Part shown: positions 21,749-32,331 of the stretch, one piece after another
Numbering within the stretch: position 1 is the first letter of the stretch
How the letters are laid out: the number at the start of each line of letters is the position of its first letter
From: Gibbula magus
Lineage: Eukaryota > Mollusca > Gastropoda > Trochida > Trochidae
DNA: 64,000 nt
Assembly: GCA_936450465.1 (NCBI GenBank)
Contig: OW388297.1
Span: 30,088,387 to 30,152,386, forward strand
Reading direction: 5' to 3'
Program-made: the position numbers and the translations under genes
The notes under the pieces: model-generated
The model's database searches: none
What the model was told of the DNA's origin: nothing
Seen by the model: only the letters and a program-made list of their open reading frames with translations

Positions 21749-23047
21749 TACGAGGGGCTTTCAATAAGTGTTGCAAGCGGGGCATTGGTGTTTACATAAA
21801 CAGTGTCAGCTTATAGCAGGTGTTACTATAGTCAAAACATAACATTGACACATGTCAAAACAATTTCTAGACATAACAATTATTTAGATATAATAGCTGC
21901 GCTGACCTAGGGGTCTCCATAATCATGGATTCTCTCAAACATGAACAACGCGCTGTGATCAAGTTCCTTACTAAAGAGGGATGCAAAGCTACAAAAATAC
22001 ATAATCGTATGTGTAATGTGATGGGTAAGGATGCTCCTAACTTTTCAACAGTTTGTCGCTGGTCTCTTCAGTTCAAGCGGGGCAGGGAGTCCTTAGACGA
22101 TGACCCACGGTCAGGCAGGCCATCTGAAGTCACCCGACCGGAAGTTATTGACGCTATCGAAAGACGAATTTTAGCTGACCGCCGTGTTAAAGTTTCTGAA
22201 CTGTCTTTGGAATTCCAGATATCAGTTGGAAGTGTTGAAAAAATAATTCATGACCATCTTGGTATGTCCAAGGTATCTGCAAGATGGGTACCCAGAAACC
22301 TCAAAGCACAAGATCGCCAGAAAAGAAACGAAAGTTGCATGGAGCTCCTGGATCGGTTTAATGCGGATGAAGCCAGGTTTTTGTCTCGTCTGGTGACAGG
22401 TGACGAAACCTGGATCCACCACTGGGACCCGGAAACTAAACTGGAATCCAAGCAATGGAAGCACCCGAGTTCACCGCCTCCCCTGAAGTTTTGCACTCAA
22501 CCATCAGCTGGCAAGGTTATGGCGACAATATTTTGGGATGCAAAAGGCATATTATTAATTGATTACTTGCCAACCAAAACTACAATGAATGGTCAATATT
22601 ATGCCAACCTAATGCAATAATTGCGAAAGACAATTCGACAGAAACGCCGTGGAATGTTGACACGTGGTATCTGATTTTGCATGACAACGCTCCAGTCCAC
22701 AAGTCAAGAGTTGCACAGGCCGCTATACGTGATTGTGGATTCGAACAGCTTAACCACCCACCCTACAGCCCAGACCTAGCCCCCAGTGACTACGTCCTGT
22801 TCAGAAACCTGAAATCCGCCCTACGTGGAAGGCACTTCCGGGATGACGAAGACGTCAAAGCTGCCACAGAGGCGTGGTTAGGGGGGCAAACGGAAGACTT
22901 CTACAAAAGCGGCATCAAAAGTCTTAAAGAGAAATGGAATAAGTGTATTGAGGTGAAGGGTAACTATATTGAAAAATAAAAGTAAAAAATTGACTACGCG
23001 AGTTGGTTTTATATTGAAGTTGCAACACTTATTGAACGCCGCTCGTA
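21749..23047 (+). mobile_element. Mariner-family DNA transposon (complete ends, decayed)
   Basis: The element is 1299 bp including a TA at each side. The 28-base ends (21749-21776 and 23020-23047) are inverted repeats with two mismatches; they begin TACGAG and share TTCAATAAGTGTTGCAA. The length, TA duplication and DD34D transposase all fit Tc1/mariner superfamily, mariner type. The transposase is broken, so the copy is not autonomous. Confidence 0.9.
21925..22979 (+). pseudogene. Mariner transposase, broken by one stop and one frameshift
   Basis: The first 231 codons hold the paired helix-turn-helix DNA-binding region, the linker motif WVPRNL (residues 121-126; usual form WVPHEL) and the first catalytic Asp in TGDETWIHH (residue 160). 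A TAA at 22618-22620 interrupts the frame, and by about 22668 the homologous frame has moved by one base. The second part (ORF from 22677) carries HDNAPVHKS with the second Asp and YSPDLAPSDY with the third, 34 residues apart, giving the mariner DD34D triad. It ends in TAA at 22977-22979, near the right inverted repeat. All catalytic residues are still readable, so decay is moderate. Members of this family cut and paste at TA in the nucleus. Confidence 0.9.
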
Positions 23048-23085
23048 AGTAACATAACAGGTTTGGGAGTAGGCATCTACTTGTT

Positions 23086-23485
23086 TTAGCTCATCAGGCC
23101 TATAAGGCCAAATGCCAAATGGGCTTATGGCAAGACAAGGGTAGTCCAGATTCTTGTCATTATCTCCTGCCACAACAAAGTTGTCGGGGATATTGAAATG
23201 ACCTACGTCCGTCCGTCTGTGCATCCGGGTTTCGTTTCAAGACCAGAACTGACTAACCGTACTGCATAGCTCAATGAAACTTGATATGGGAAACATGTGT
23301 AGATATGAGTTTTATGGTTTTTACCTCTTTGGAATTTTAATTAGTTTCCATGGAAACATACTTTAACATTTCATTTCTGGACTAGAACTCAAAAACTGTA
23401 AATACTAGCTCAATAAAACTTGGTATGTGGAACAGTAATGGGGAATTTTACACCTATGATATTTATCTCTAGTTTCCAATTGGTT
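23086..23485 (+). mobile_element. Helitron-like family A head followed by a second family B-type head
   Basis: 'tttagctcatcaggcc' and 'gggcttatggcaagac' at 23086-23146 are cut at about 23160 by a new head, 'tatctcctgccacaacaaag' with the inverse TTGTCGGGGATAT, then GTCCGTCC and monomers ('aaacttgatatgggaaac', 'gtttccatggaaac'). Neither 3' end was found. Confidence 0.5.
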
Positions 23486-23487
23486 TA

Positions 23488-23910
23488 TTATCCCCCGCCA
23501 CAATGAAGTTGGCGGGGGATATAGAAATGAGCTCCGTCTGTCCGTGCGTCCGAGCTTTTCCATTCCGGCCTCAAACTTCAAAACTATTCAATATATTTTG
23601 CTGAAATTTTGTACAGGTATCAACCATGTAGTCTAGATGTGCCTTTAACTATATAGAAATTTGAGAATTTTTTTTTTTTTTAGAACCAAGAAGAGGGAAA
23701 ACTATATTCCGGCCTCAAACTTCAAAACTATTCAATATATATTTTGCTGAAACTTTGTACAGGTATCTACCAAGTAGTCTAGATGTGCCTTTTGCTATAT
23801 AGAAATGTTATCACTTATGAGTTATGAGTTATGAGTTATAACAATTTTCAAGAAAGTAAATGCATTATATATTCAAAATGCTTAAATATATTCATAATTC
23901 CTTCCATGGC
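23488..23910 (+). mobile_element. Helitron-like family B element
   Basis: The palindrome TTATCCCCCGCC ... GGCGGGGGATATA (23488-23523) is followed by 'gtctgtccgtgcgtccg' and two ~140-bp monomers ('ccggcctcaaacttcaaa' near 23566 and 23711, 'ttttgctgaaa'). The 3' end is uncertain, perhaps near 'ggccgactctgtttgcttg' (about 23907-23930), which lacks the expected GCGGGGGATAT. Confidence 0.55.
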
Positions 23911-23929
23911 CGACTCTGTTTGCTTGTTT

Positions 23930-24612
23930 AGGCTAGGAAAAACATTCATTAAGGCTAAGCAAAATGAAGAAGAAATGCACCTGAAATAGGTACATGGCTC
24001 ATTTGACATAGAAGTAGGGGCATGGGAGCCAAAAAGGTATTATATATATTGGAAATGTGAGAGTCTAGTAATGGGGGAGTTTTACTCCAATCATACTTAT
24101 CAGTAGATCCCAATTGGTTTATTTCGGTTAGGAAAACATTGTATTCAACAAAAGAAAGAAGGTTTACATCTAAAATAGGCAAAAATAGGTAGATGACTCA
24201 TTTGACATATAATGAGGGGCATTGGAGCCAAAAAGGTATTATATATATATTTAAAATGTGAATGTCTAGTAATGAGGGATTTACTACTTATCTTAGATCA
24301 CAAATTGTTTATTTAGTCTGGGAGAAAGTGTAATTATTCAAAAGAAAGAACGTATCCATTTGAAATAGGCAAGGATAAGTACACGACTAATCTGACATAT
24401 ACTTAGGATTATGTGAACCAAAAAGGTAATATATATGCTGGAAATATGAATTTCTAGTAATGGGGAATAACCTATAATATTTATCTCTAGATCCCAATTG
24501 GTTTATTTAGGCTAGGAAAAACGTGTATTATGCAAAATAAAGAAGAAATACGCCTGAAATAGGTACATGGCTCATTTGACATAGAAGTAGGGGCATGGGA
24601 GCCAAAAAGGTA
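23930..24612 (+). repeat. ~195-bp tandem repeat, three to four units
   Basis: 'ctagtaatggg' recurs near 24066, 24263 and 24453, together with 'gatcccaattggtttattt' and 'ggagccaaaaaggtatta'. The same unit reappears at 25200-25500, 27236-27486 and 33680-33890, and in inverse, thinly, at 62586 and 62740. It behaves like the tandem core of another Helitron-like family whose ends are not visible here. Confidence 0.7.
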
Positions 24613-25200
24613 TTATTATCCCCCGCCACAATGAAGTTCACGGGGGATATAGAAATGAGCTCCATCCGTCCATCCGTCTGTCCCGTCTTAGCGTCCGGGC
24701 TTTTCCATTCCGGCCTCAAACTTCAAAGCTATTCAATATATTTTGCTGAAACTTTGTACAGGTATCAACCAAGTAGTCTACATGTGCCTTTTGCTATATA
24801 GAAAATTGAGAATTTTTTTTTTTTTTTTTTACGAATGCAAACAGTCTGGACTTAGTTTTCCCTCTTCTTGGTTCTATATTCCGGCCTCAAACTTCAAAAC
24901 TATTCAATATTCTTCCTGAGCGACGTCTAGAGGTGTAACGATACAGAGTGGTTGCGATACAATACATATACCAATATTGGGGTCGTGATAGGATATGTAT
25001 CCCCATACATTTCAATTATTTACAGTACAACTTAGAATACAGCCAAGGTATATTTTAAAACTGGATGACCTTATTCTTCCCAATTTAGATGATATTGAGT
25101 GACAGAGTTATAACAATTTTCAAGAAAGTAAATGCATTATATATTCAAAATGCATAAATATATTCAAAATTCCTACATGGCGGGGGATATGGCCGACTCT
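24613..25200 (+). mobile_element. Helitron-like family B element
   Basis: The head is 'tatcccccgccacaatgaag' with CGGGGGATATA (24614-24650), followed by GTCC words and the 'ccggcctcaaacttcaaa' monomer. At 24930-25100 lies 'aggtgtaacgatacagag', a hAT-MITE-like fragment. The 3' signature 'catggcgggggatatggccg' at about 25177 is followed by 'gtctgcttg'. It is inserted in the 195-bp tandem repeat, which resumes at 25200. Confidence 0.55.
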
Positions 25201-25500
25201 GTCTGCTTGTATATATTGGAAATGTGAGTGTCTAGTAATGGGGTAGTTTTACTCCAATAATACTTATCAATAGATCCCAATTGGTTTATTTATGCTAGGA
25301 AAACATTGTATTCAACAAAAGAAAGAAGTTTCACATCTAATATAGGCAAAAATAGGTACATGACTCATTTGACATATAATGAGGTGCATTGGAGCCGAAA
25401 AGGTATTGGAAATGTGCGTGTTTAGTAATGGGGGAGTTTTACTCCAATAATACTTATCAATAGATCCCAAATGGAGTATTTAGTCTGTGAGAAGTGTAAA
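25201..25500 (+). repeat. ~195-bp tandem repeat, continued
   Basis: 'ctagtaatggggtag' and 'tttagtaatgggggag', each with 'gatcccaa(t/a)tgg', show one and a half units of the array seen at 23930-24612. It is interrupted at 25500 by a family F head. The interval 25260-25660 is nearly repeated at 27236-27666. Confidence 0.65.
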
Positions 25501-25925
25501 TATACCCCCACTACGACGTAGTCGGGGGTATATAGCATTCCGCGTGTCCGTTCGTCCGTCCATCCGAAATCATTTCCAGGGGATATCTCAAAAACTTTAC
25601 GACTTGAAACCTTCAAATCCGGTATGGAAGAAACCAATATGGAGCTGTTGTGCCTTGTAGGGGTCTTAACTCCAAGGTTCAAATAATTTTTTTTTAAATT
25701 TTGACCTAAAACGGTCCGATTTTCGGACTTTGTCATGTTTCTGGAGCATATCTCAAAAACTATATGACTTGGAACCTTCAAATTTTGTGTGGAAGTAACC
25801 TATATGGTCCTGTCGTGCCCTTTAGGGGTCTCAATTCTATGGACCAAATAATTTTTATTTGTTTACCAAAAAATGGTCTTGTGTTTTAACTTTGTGTCTT
25901 TTCTAGAGCATAAGTGGATGAAATC
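25501..25925 (+). mobile_element. Helitron-like family F, 5' part
   Basis: A near-perfect 28-base palindrome, TACCCCCACTACG a CGTAGTCGGGGGTA, is followed by 'gtgtccgttcgtccgtcc' and two ~150-bp monomers ('ggatatctcaaaaactt', 'gacttgaaaccttcaaat'). No family F 3' end is seen; repeat R copy 2 follows at about 25930. Confidence 0.6.
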
Positions 25926-25929
25926 CATA

Positions 25930-27235
25930 AAGGAAGGAACAACACAGGGAGGGTTTCTCGTAAACTTGTATTGTAAATACAGCCACGTTCTGTAACAAAC
26001 AGACACAACACTTGTAACTAACAGCTCTGTTCTCAAAAACATTCCATATCATGCAGTTACAAATAATCATTATTACAGTATAAACACTACTAGCAAACTA
26101 TCTCTGAATATAAGTTAACTCTCAGTAATATATAGTTGCATAGTACAGTTATATTACACTTGGTTACTCTGAATTACTTACTCTGAAATGATCTACTCAA
26201 TATATTATGAATAATATCATGATACATGTAATTCAATTTAAATGGAAAAATATAAGTAGCAAACATGAATATTACTTGAACAAATGCTACTTGCAAGGAA
26301 AACATTGAAATATAACTAATAAACTTGTGATAAACATTAGGGCTGTGTATTGCCTCAATTTTTGTATTGCGATATGTATTGCTGAACTGTAATGTATTGC
26401 AATACGTACCACAATATATTGTAAGATCCTCTGACAATGAGATATTTCTATAAAGACCATATTAACTAGTGCCAATGACATTGCAACATACTTAATAAAC
26501 TCTACATTCAATTTTTTGGCAGTTTAAACAAGACGCCTTTGACAAAATTACTTTAAGATCTTTAAAAAGATCATTTGTAATACAGTCCAACACACATTCT
26601 AGCACTTGAAAATAATTTTCTAATACAAGTTAAGCCAGTAAATGTGCCTTTTACAAGATAAATGAATACATTTGACTTCATATTTGTTGGTGCAATATAT
26701 TGCGATATGAAAATCGTATTGCAATACACGTATTGCACAACTCTGTATTGCAATATATTGGTATTGCAATAATATTGCACAGCCTTAATAAACATCAATC
26801 AGGAATATTTACTACATGAAAGTTAAGCACAATTACATCTCTGCTCATTTTACACATCAAATGAAAATATGCCAGTAGTTTGCTTATAAAACATATTACA
26901 TAGGCTGAAGATAAGAGTAAAGCATTACTATACCTGAGGGTGGACCCTCCCTGGCCCTAGAAATAGCTAAAATGCCCATAATTTGACGCTGAAAACTTTA
27001 GGCCATCTTTGTTTATTTTCCCGCCTCACTGAAGTTGACTTCTGCTAAATACAGAAGCTCCAGACATCGCCATACTATAAGAAACTGCAATAAACCCTGC
27101 AAGGAGTTCGATAACTAGACTCCTTGCACTGACCCTAGCAATGATGAGCTAAAGGGAAAATGCTACACGCACTACTGTAGAGCTTGAAAGTCAGGGAAGC
27201 ACTCATAAAATGAATTAACACTACCTTATTAAAAC
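25930..27235. repeat. Dispersed repeat R, copy 2 (inverted relative to copy 1)
   Basis: Homologous in reverse to 780-1075 plus 2065-2535. It is contiguous where copy 1 has a 1-kb insertion, and is itself interrupted by a hAT-like MITE at 26338-26787. The right-hand 158 bases (27078-27235) occur again at 27667-27825. Confidence 0.6.
26338..26787. mobile_element. hAT-like MITE with 8-bp target duplication
   Basis: The 8-bp direct repeat ATAAACAT (26330-26337 and 26788-26795) flanks 450 bp. The body begins TAGGGCTGTGTATTGC and ends in the inverse of TAAGGCTGTGCAATATT. The interior is rich in TATTGCAATA words and partly self-complementary. An 8-bp duplication is the hAT hallmark. No transposase. 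It interrupts repeat R, whose other copy lacks it. Confidence 0.8.
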
Positions 27236-27666
27236 TACTTATCAATAGATCCCAATTGGTTTATTTAGGCTAGGAAAACATTGTATTCAACAAAAGAAAG
27301 AAGTTTCACATCTAATATAGGCAAAAATAGGTACATGACTCATTTGACATATAATGAGGTGCATTGGAGCCAAAAAGGTATTATATATATATATTGGAAA
27401 TGTGCGTGTTTAGTAATGGGGGAGTTTTACTCCAATAATACTTATCAATAGATCCCAAATGGAGTATTTAGTCTGTGAGAAGTGTAAATATACCCCCACT
27501 ACGACGTAGTCGGGGGTATATAGCATTCCGCGTGTCCGTTCGTCCATCCATCCGAAATCATTTCCAGGGGATATCTCAAAAACTTTATGACTTGAAACCT
27601 TCAAATCCGGTATGGAAGAAACCAATATGGAGCTGTTGTGCCTTTGTAGGGGTCTCAACTCCAAGG
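27236..27666 (+). repeat. Second copy of tandem-repeat unit plus family F head
   Basis: It matches 25260-25680 almost base for base, including 'gagaagtgtaaatatacccc' and the family F palindrome at 27487-27516, and then stops at 'ccaaggtcctgc'. The small differences are '(ta)n' length and 'ccatccatccg' for 'ccgtccatccg'. This is a segmental copy rather than independent insertions. Confidence 0.75.
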
Positions 27667-27825
27667 TCCTGCAAAGAAACTGCAATAAACCCTGCAAGGA
27701 GTTCGATAACTAGACTCCTTGCACTGACCCTAGCAATGATGAGCTAAAGGGAAAATGCTACACGCACTACTGTAGAGCTTGAAAGTCAGGGAAGCACTCA
27801 TAAAATGAATTAAAACTACCTTATT
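27667..27825. repeat. Direct copy of the edge of repeat R
   Basis: It repeats 27078-27235 ('gaaactgcaataaaccctgc' to 'gcactcataaaatg') with very few differences. Together with the preceding entry it implies that a ~2-kb block spanning family F and R was partly duplicated. Confidence 0.75.
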
Positions 27826-28016
27826 TTAGGAAGTAATGTTATTAGAAAATACAACAGGTGGAAATTACCTTGTGAAATGAAAGTTAATAATTAATTTGAA
27901 AGATATTACATAAAAAGATAATTTAGAGGCAAGTATTTTAACCAATAAGTAAAAAACTATTTAACTTAGACACTTCAAATTTGGACATTACCGATGTGGT
28001 ATTGTTGTGCCTTTTA
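27826..28016. other. No feature recognised
   Basis: AT-rich spacer between the copied edge of R and the next Helitron-like head. Confidence 0.4.
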
Positions 28017-28198
28017 TTATGTCCCCCGTCCGTTATTCCGTCATTCCGTCATTCCGTCATTCCGAAATGCTTTCTTTTCCGGGCCATATCTCAAAAACCG
28101 TTCAATATTTTTTCAAGAAACTTGGTATGTGGTTAGACCTAGTGGTGGAGTGGTGCCTTTTGCTATTTTGGTTATTCTGAATTTTTTATCAGCAGCTC

Positions 28199-29351
28199 CG
28201 ACTAAGTCGGAGCTGCTATCAGTTTTTGCGCAGTTTCCGTCGCCGCCGCCGCCGCCGCACGCGCGTTTTGTATTCGCTATAACTTTTTTCCTAGAAGGTT
28301 TTGAGAACTCATATACATAACTTCTTACTTATGCCCCTGGGGAATTTTTTTGACATGTTCATATTCAAGGTCAAAGGTCAAGGTCACGAGTTCTGAAATC
28401 GCTAAAAAAATCCTTGTAAACACGATAACTTGAAAAATATTTGTAGTATCAGGCTCTTATTTGGTGTACATCAACTATGGAGAAAAGCCAAGATTTGAAA
28501 AGGTTTTCGCTAACATCCGTCAAAGGTCAAGGTCACAGCGAGGGCACGACTTAAGCATGCTTTTGCGAAAATGTCTTATTTCAACTATTAACACTTTGAA
28601 TCATTAAATGATTGTTATACACAATGAAAAGTGATCACTGATTGAGTGACCTTGAATTTTAAAGGTCAAGGTCACGAGATAGGTTCAAGGTCACCAGTTC
28701 TGAAATCACTAAATAACTTTTTTCCATGAAGGTATCAACACCTCATATATATAGCTTCTTTCTTGTACACCTGGGGAAACATTTTGATATGCTCACATTC
28801 AAGGTCAAAGGTCAAGGTCATGAGTTCTGAAATCACTACAAAAATCCTTGTAAACACGATAACTTCAACAACTATCAGCCCCTAACTTGGTATATATCAA
28901 CTATGGAGAAAGACCAAGATTTGAAAACGTTTTTGCTAAAATCTGTCAAAGGTCAAGGTCACAGCAAGGTCACAACTTAAGCGTGCTATTGTGAATATGC
29001 CTTATGTTAACAATGAGCACTATTGAGTCATTGCATGATTGTTATACACAATGAAAAGTAATCATTGATGGTGTGACCTTGAACGTCAAGTTCAAGGTCA
29101 TGAGATATTGGTTAAGGCCATGTTAATCTTTTGATCTAATTTTGAAATCAGAAATAGTTTTTAAGAACAAAGTTGTGAAAAGTGACCCCAGTAATGATTC
29201 AACTTGTTAGAATAACTTGAATAATGAAAAACATTTTGTCCAAAAAAATTCCAATTTTATTTATGCTGAGGAGAAGGCGGAACAGGGAAAGGCGAGACCC
29301 AAAGTTTCGGAGCTGCTCTGCTTTTGCGGTGTCCCGCAAACGCTCTTCTAG
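28199..29351 (+). mobile_element. Helitron-like family E element, ends defined by an empty site
   Basis: The 5' end is TCAGCAGCTCCGACT with the inverse AGTCGGAGCTGCT, then CCGCCG repeats. Two long monomers follow with 'aggtcaaaggtcaaggtcac'. The subterminal 'tttcggagctgctctg' repeats the head, followed by a TTGCGGtgtcCCGCAA hairpin, 12 bases and CTAG. The host monomer reads T6-A-[insert]-T6 here and T6-A-T6 at about 29515-29527, so no target bases were duplicated; the boundary is ambiguous by one T. TC...CTAG between A and T is the classic Helitron pattern. Confidence 0.8.
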
Positions 29352-30390
29352 TTTTTTCTGGTTTCCATGGAAACAATTTGAACTTAGTGCAAATTGGGGG
29401 TAGGGACCTTTTCCGGCCTCTATTTCAAAATCTATTTAGTATTTCTTTACGAAACTTGGTATGTGGTTAGACCTAGTGGTGGAGTGGTGCCTTTTGCTAT
29501 TTTGGTTATTCTGAATTTTTTATTTTTTCTGGTTTCCATGGAAACAATTTGAACTTAGTGCATATTGGGGGTAGGGACCTTTTCCGGCCTTTATCTCCAA
29601 AACCATTCAATATTTTTTCACCAAACTTGGTATTTGCTTAGACCTAGTGATAGAGTGGTGCCTTTTGCTACTTTGGCTATTCTGATTTTTTTTATTTTTA
29701 CTGGTTTCCATGGCAACAATTTCAACTTAGTGAAATTGGGGATATGGACCTTTTCCGGCCTCTATGTCAAAATCTATTTAGTATTTCTTTACGAAACTTG
29801 GTATGTGGTTAGACCTAGTGACGGAGTGGTGCCTTTTGCTATTTTGGTTATTCTGAATTTTTTTTTTTTCTGGTTTCCATGGAAACAATTTGAACTTAGT
29901 GCATATTGGGGGTAGGGACCTTTTCCGGCCTCTATCTCCAAAACCATTCAATATTTTTTCACCAAACTTGGTATTTGCTTAGACCTAGTGATAGAGTGGT
30001 GCCTTTTGCTACTTTGGCTATTCTGATTTTTTTTATTTTTACTGGTTTCCATGGCAACAATTTCAACTTAGTGAAATTGGGGATATGGACCTTTTCCGGC
30101 CTCTATGTCAAAATCTATCAAGTATTTCTTTACGAAACTTGGTATGTGGTTAGACCTAGTGACGGAGTGGTGCCTTTTGCTATTTTGGTTATTCTGAATT
30201 TTGTTTTTTTTCTGGTTTCCATGGAAACAATTTGAACTTAGTGCATATTGGGGGTAGGGACCTTTTCCGGCCTCTATCTCCAAAACCGTTCAATATTTTT
30301 TTCAGCAAACTTTGTATTTGCTTAGACCTAGTGATAGAGTGGTGCCTTTTGCTACTTTGGCTATTCTGAATTTTTTATTTTCTCGTTATT

Positions 30391-31247
30391 AATTAGGAGA
30401 TAAATCCATTCTGTTTTATATTTTGGGGTTGTATGTTGTGCATTTTTTACCCCTAAATTAACATTTCAAACCTCGCAAGCTCGGTTTGAAATTAAATTTA
30501 GGGGTAAAAAATGCACAACATACAACCCCAAAATATAAAACAGAATGGATTTATTTCCATTCTAACATGACTAATTAGGAAAATAATGAGGAACTCTTTC
30601 GTCTTGCGCCAAAGCGCTGTGCTTGGGTCAAACGAGTACAGACCGGTTTCACTCGCCCGCGACCCTTCGGTGCAGTTCACTTTTCAAAGAACATGCTTCA
30701 ATCAAAATATCAAAACAAACACTAAAACTTATTTCAATTTAACTTATCTTTATTCAATTGATGATAATATCAACAGAAAACCCATGTTGGAAGTCAAAAG
30801 ACTCACAGAAGCGATTTTCACGTAAATACATAGTCCGACCTATCTCCCCTACAAGGCCGACAAAGACCAATCCCATTCAAGGGGCGCTACTCTGAAAGTA
30901 GTTATTCACTACAAGCGAAGAGTTTGAGACTTGAAGAAAGCCTGACAAGAACGCTTTATTGTGTCATGGTTGAGGACATCTTGGAAGGAAATGGGGTCAT
31001 TTGGGATTGTGAACTGGAGGCAGTGGAAGAATTTTGCAAAATAGAGGACTAACGCCGCTTCTGTTCATTGGATGAATCGCTGTTGTATGAAGCGAGCGAC
31101 TGTTGATTTCTGTGCCCCGTGATTTTTGCAATGTGAATCGGTCGCAAATATTTAGAGGTGATTATCGGTAAAATAATTACTCCAAAATTGATACGAGGAA
31201 CCAATCAGAAAGCAGTATTTTCATTCTAAATATAGTGTCATGTTAGA
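30391..31247. mobile_element. Insertion with a giant palindrome at its left end
   Basis: Family C reads 'cgttattaatgcagtattg' uninterrupted at 33552-33571, but here the two halves are separated by ~850 bp. The right end GTCATGTTAGAAT (31235-31247) has a perfect 13-base inverse at 30559-30571, just inside the palindrome of 30400-30554. A 79-codon ORF (30586-30825) shows no known motif. Only AAT is shared at both junctions. The class is unknown; the palindrome may be a separate later event. Confidence 0.6.
30400..30554. repeat. 155-bp near-perfect palindrome (60-bp perfect arms)
   Basis: Bases 30400-30459 and 30495-30554 are exact reverse complements over 60 bases. The 35-base spacer itself pairs through ATTTCAAACC / GGTTTGAAAT, leaving a small CTCGCAAG-type loop. 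It would form a long cruciform or hairpin RNA. Confidence 0.95.
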
Positions 31248-31424
31248 ATGCAGTATTGAACTTAGTTCTTAGCATAAGTGAAAAATAAGGGTAATATGAC
31301 TAGGTTGGATTGAAAGTTGGAGCGGGGGACATCATAGTGCATCACATGCACATATTTCTAGTTGATTTAAACACCACAATTCTGTTAATTTAAAAAATAT
31401 TTCTTTTATTAAAAACAATCATTG

Positions 31425-32165
31425 TTATCCCACCTGTATGTAATACCGTGGGATATAGTCATCGCCCCGTCCATCTGTCCGTCCGTAATCATTTCGTTTC
31501 CGAAGCAGAACTCGAAAACCATTCATGATATCTTTCTGAAACTTGCATGTGTATTACCCACCAACTGAAGTGATGCCTTTTGATATTTCAGATTTCTGAA
31601 GTTTTTTTTCTTTTTTCGTTTTCATAGAAACATGTTGAAGTTGGACTTTTGTTCAGAGACAGGTTCTTTTCCGGAGCACAGCTCCAAAACCGTTCATCAT
31701 ATCTTCCTGAAACTTTGCATGTGTATTACCCACTAACTAAAGTGGTGCCTTTTGATGTTTTCAGATTTCTGAAAATTTTATTTTTTTTCGTTTCCATAGA
31801 AACATGTTGAAGTTGGACTTTTGTTCAGAGACAGGTTTGTTTCCGGAGCACAGCTCCAAAACCGTTCATCATATCTTCCTGAAACTTGGCATGTGTATTA
31901 CCCATTGACTGAAGTGGTGCCTTTTGATATTATCAGATTTTTTCTGAAAAATTTATTTTTGTCTGTTTCCATAGAAACATGAGAGGGATGTTGGTTGTTG
32001 TTGATTTTGACTGCTTCTGGAGCAGAAGTCTAAAACCCTTAACATTCCTGAAACTCTGTAATACCCACTAACTGAAGTACGGTAGTAGATACACAAGTAT
32101 CTGTAAAAGATGTGTTTTACAAATTTTGTGGAACCGGTGGGATATGTCATCTTCTGATGACTCTT
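31425..32165 (+). mobile_element. Helitron-like family G element, complete
   Basis: The 5' palindrome TTATCCCACCTGTATG / ATACCGTGGGATATA is followed by 'ccgtccatctgtccgtccg' and about four ~150-bp monomers ('aaaccgttcatcatatcttc', 'gtgtattacccac', 'gtttccatagaaacatg'). The subterminal 'ccggtgggatatgtc' repeats the head, followed by a GTCATCttcTGATGAC hairpin and CTCTTG. With both ends present it is a good reference copy of the architecture. No ORF of interest. Confidence 0.75.
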
Positions 32166-32331
32166 GTTATTCATTGACATGATTGACTAGAGTATGTTTT
32201 CTAATTTATTGATACTGTATGAAGGCAGACAAACTTCAGGCGGGGGTATGTGAGCTGTGTTCACTTTTGCCTTGTTATTCAAAAGGAAGAACTTATCCAT
32301 TTGAAATAGGCAAAGATAGGTACATAACTGA
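32166..32331 (+). mobile_element. Orphan 3' end of a family F-like element
   Basis: 'caggcgggggtatgtgagct' at about 32239 with a GTGAGCTGTGTTCAC hairpin and 'cttg' matches the 3' end of the family F element at 36161-36201. No matching 5' head lies upstream. A piece of the 195-bp tandem unit ('gaacttatccatttgaaa') follows. Confidence 0.5.

Larger units (their letters stand above)
28017..31361 (+). mobile_element. Large Helitron-like family C element with nested insertions
   Basis: A truncated head (TTATGTCCCCCG, second palindrome arm missing) runs into 'ccgttattccgtcattccg'. Then come ~171-bp monomers ('aaacttggtat' near 29456, 29627, 29797, 29968, 30138; each with 'ggtttccatgg' and 'ccttttccggcctctat'). 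The 3' signature is 'gcgggggacatcatagtgc' with a GTGCA/TGCAC hairpin, ending CTAG at 31361. Nested in it are a family E element (28199-29351) and a ~0.85-kb insertion with a large palindrome (about 30391-31247). The apparent ORFs of 70-116 codons are read-throughs of the monomer. Confidence 0.75.

Noticed and set aside
29565..30235. 116- and 109-codon ORFs with internal repetition
   Set aside because: Read-throughs of the 171-bp family C monomer; the same peptide repeats every monomer.
30586..30825. 79-codon ORF in the palindrome-bearing insertion
   Set aside because: No recognisable motif and below the length needed to claim a gene; kept only as a note.
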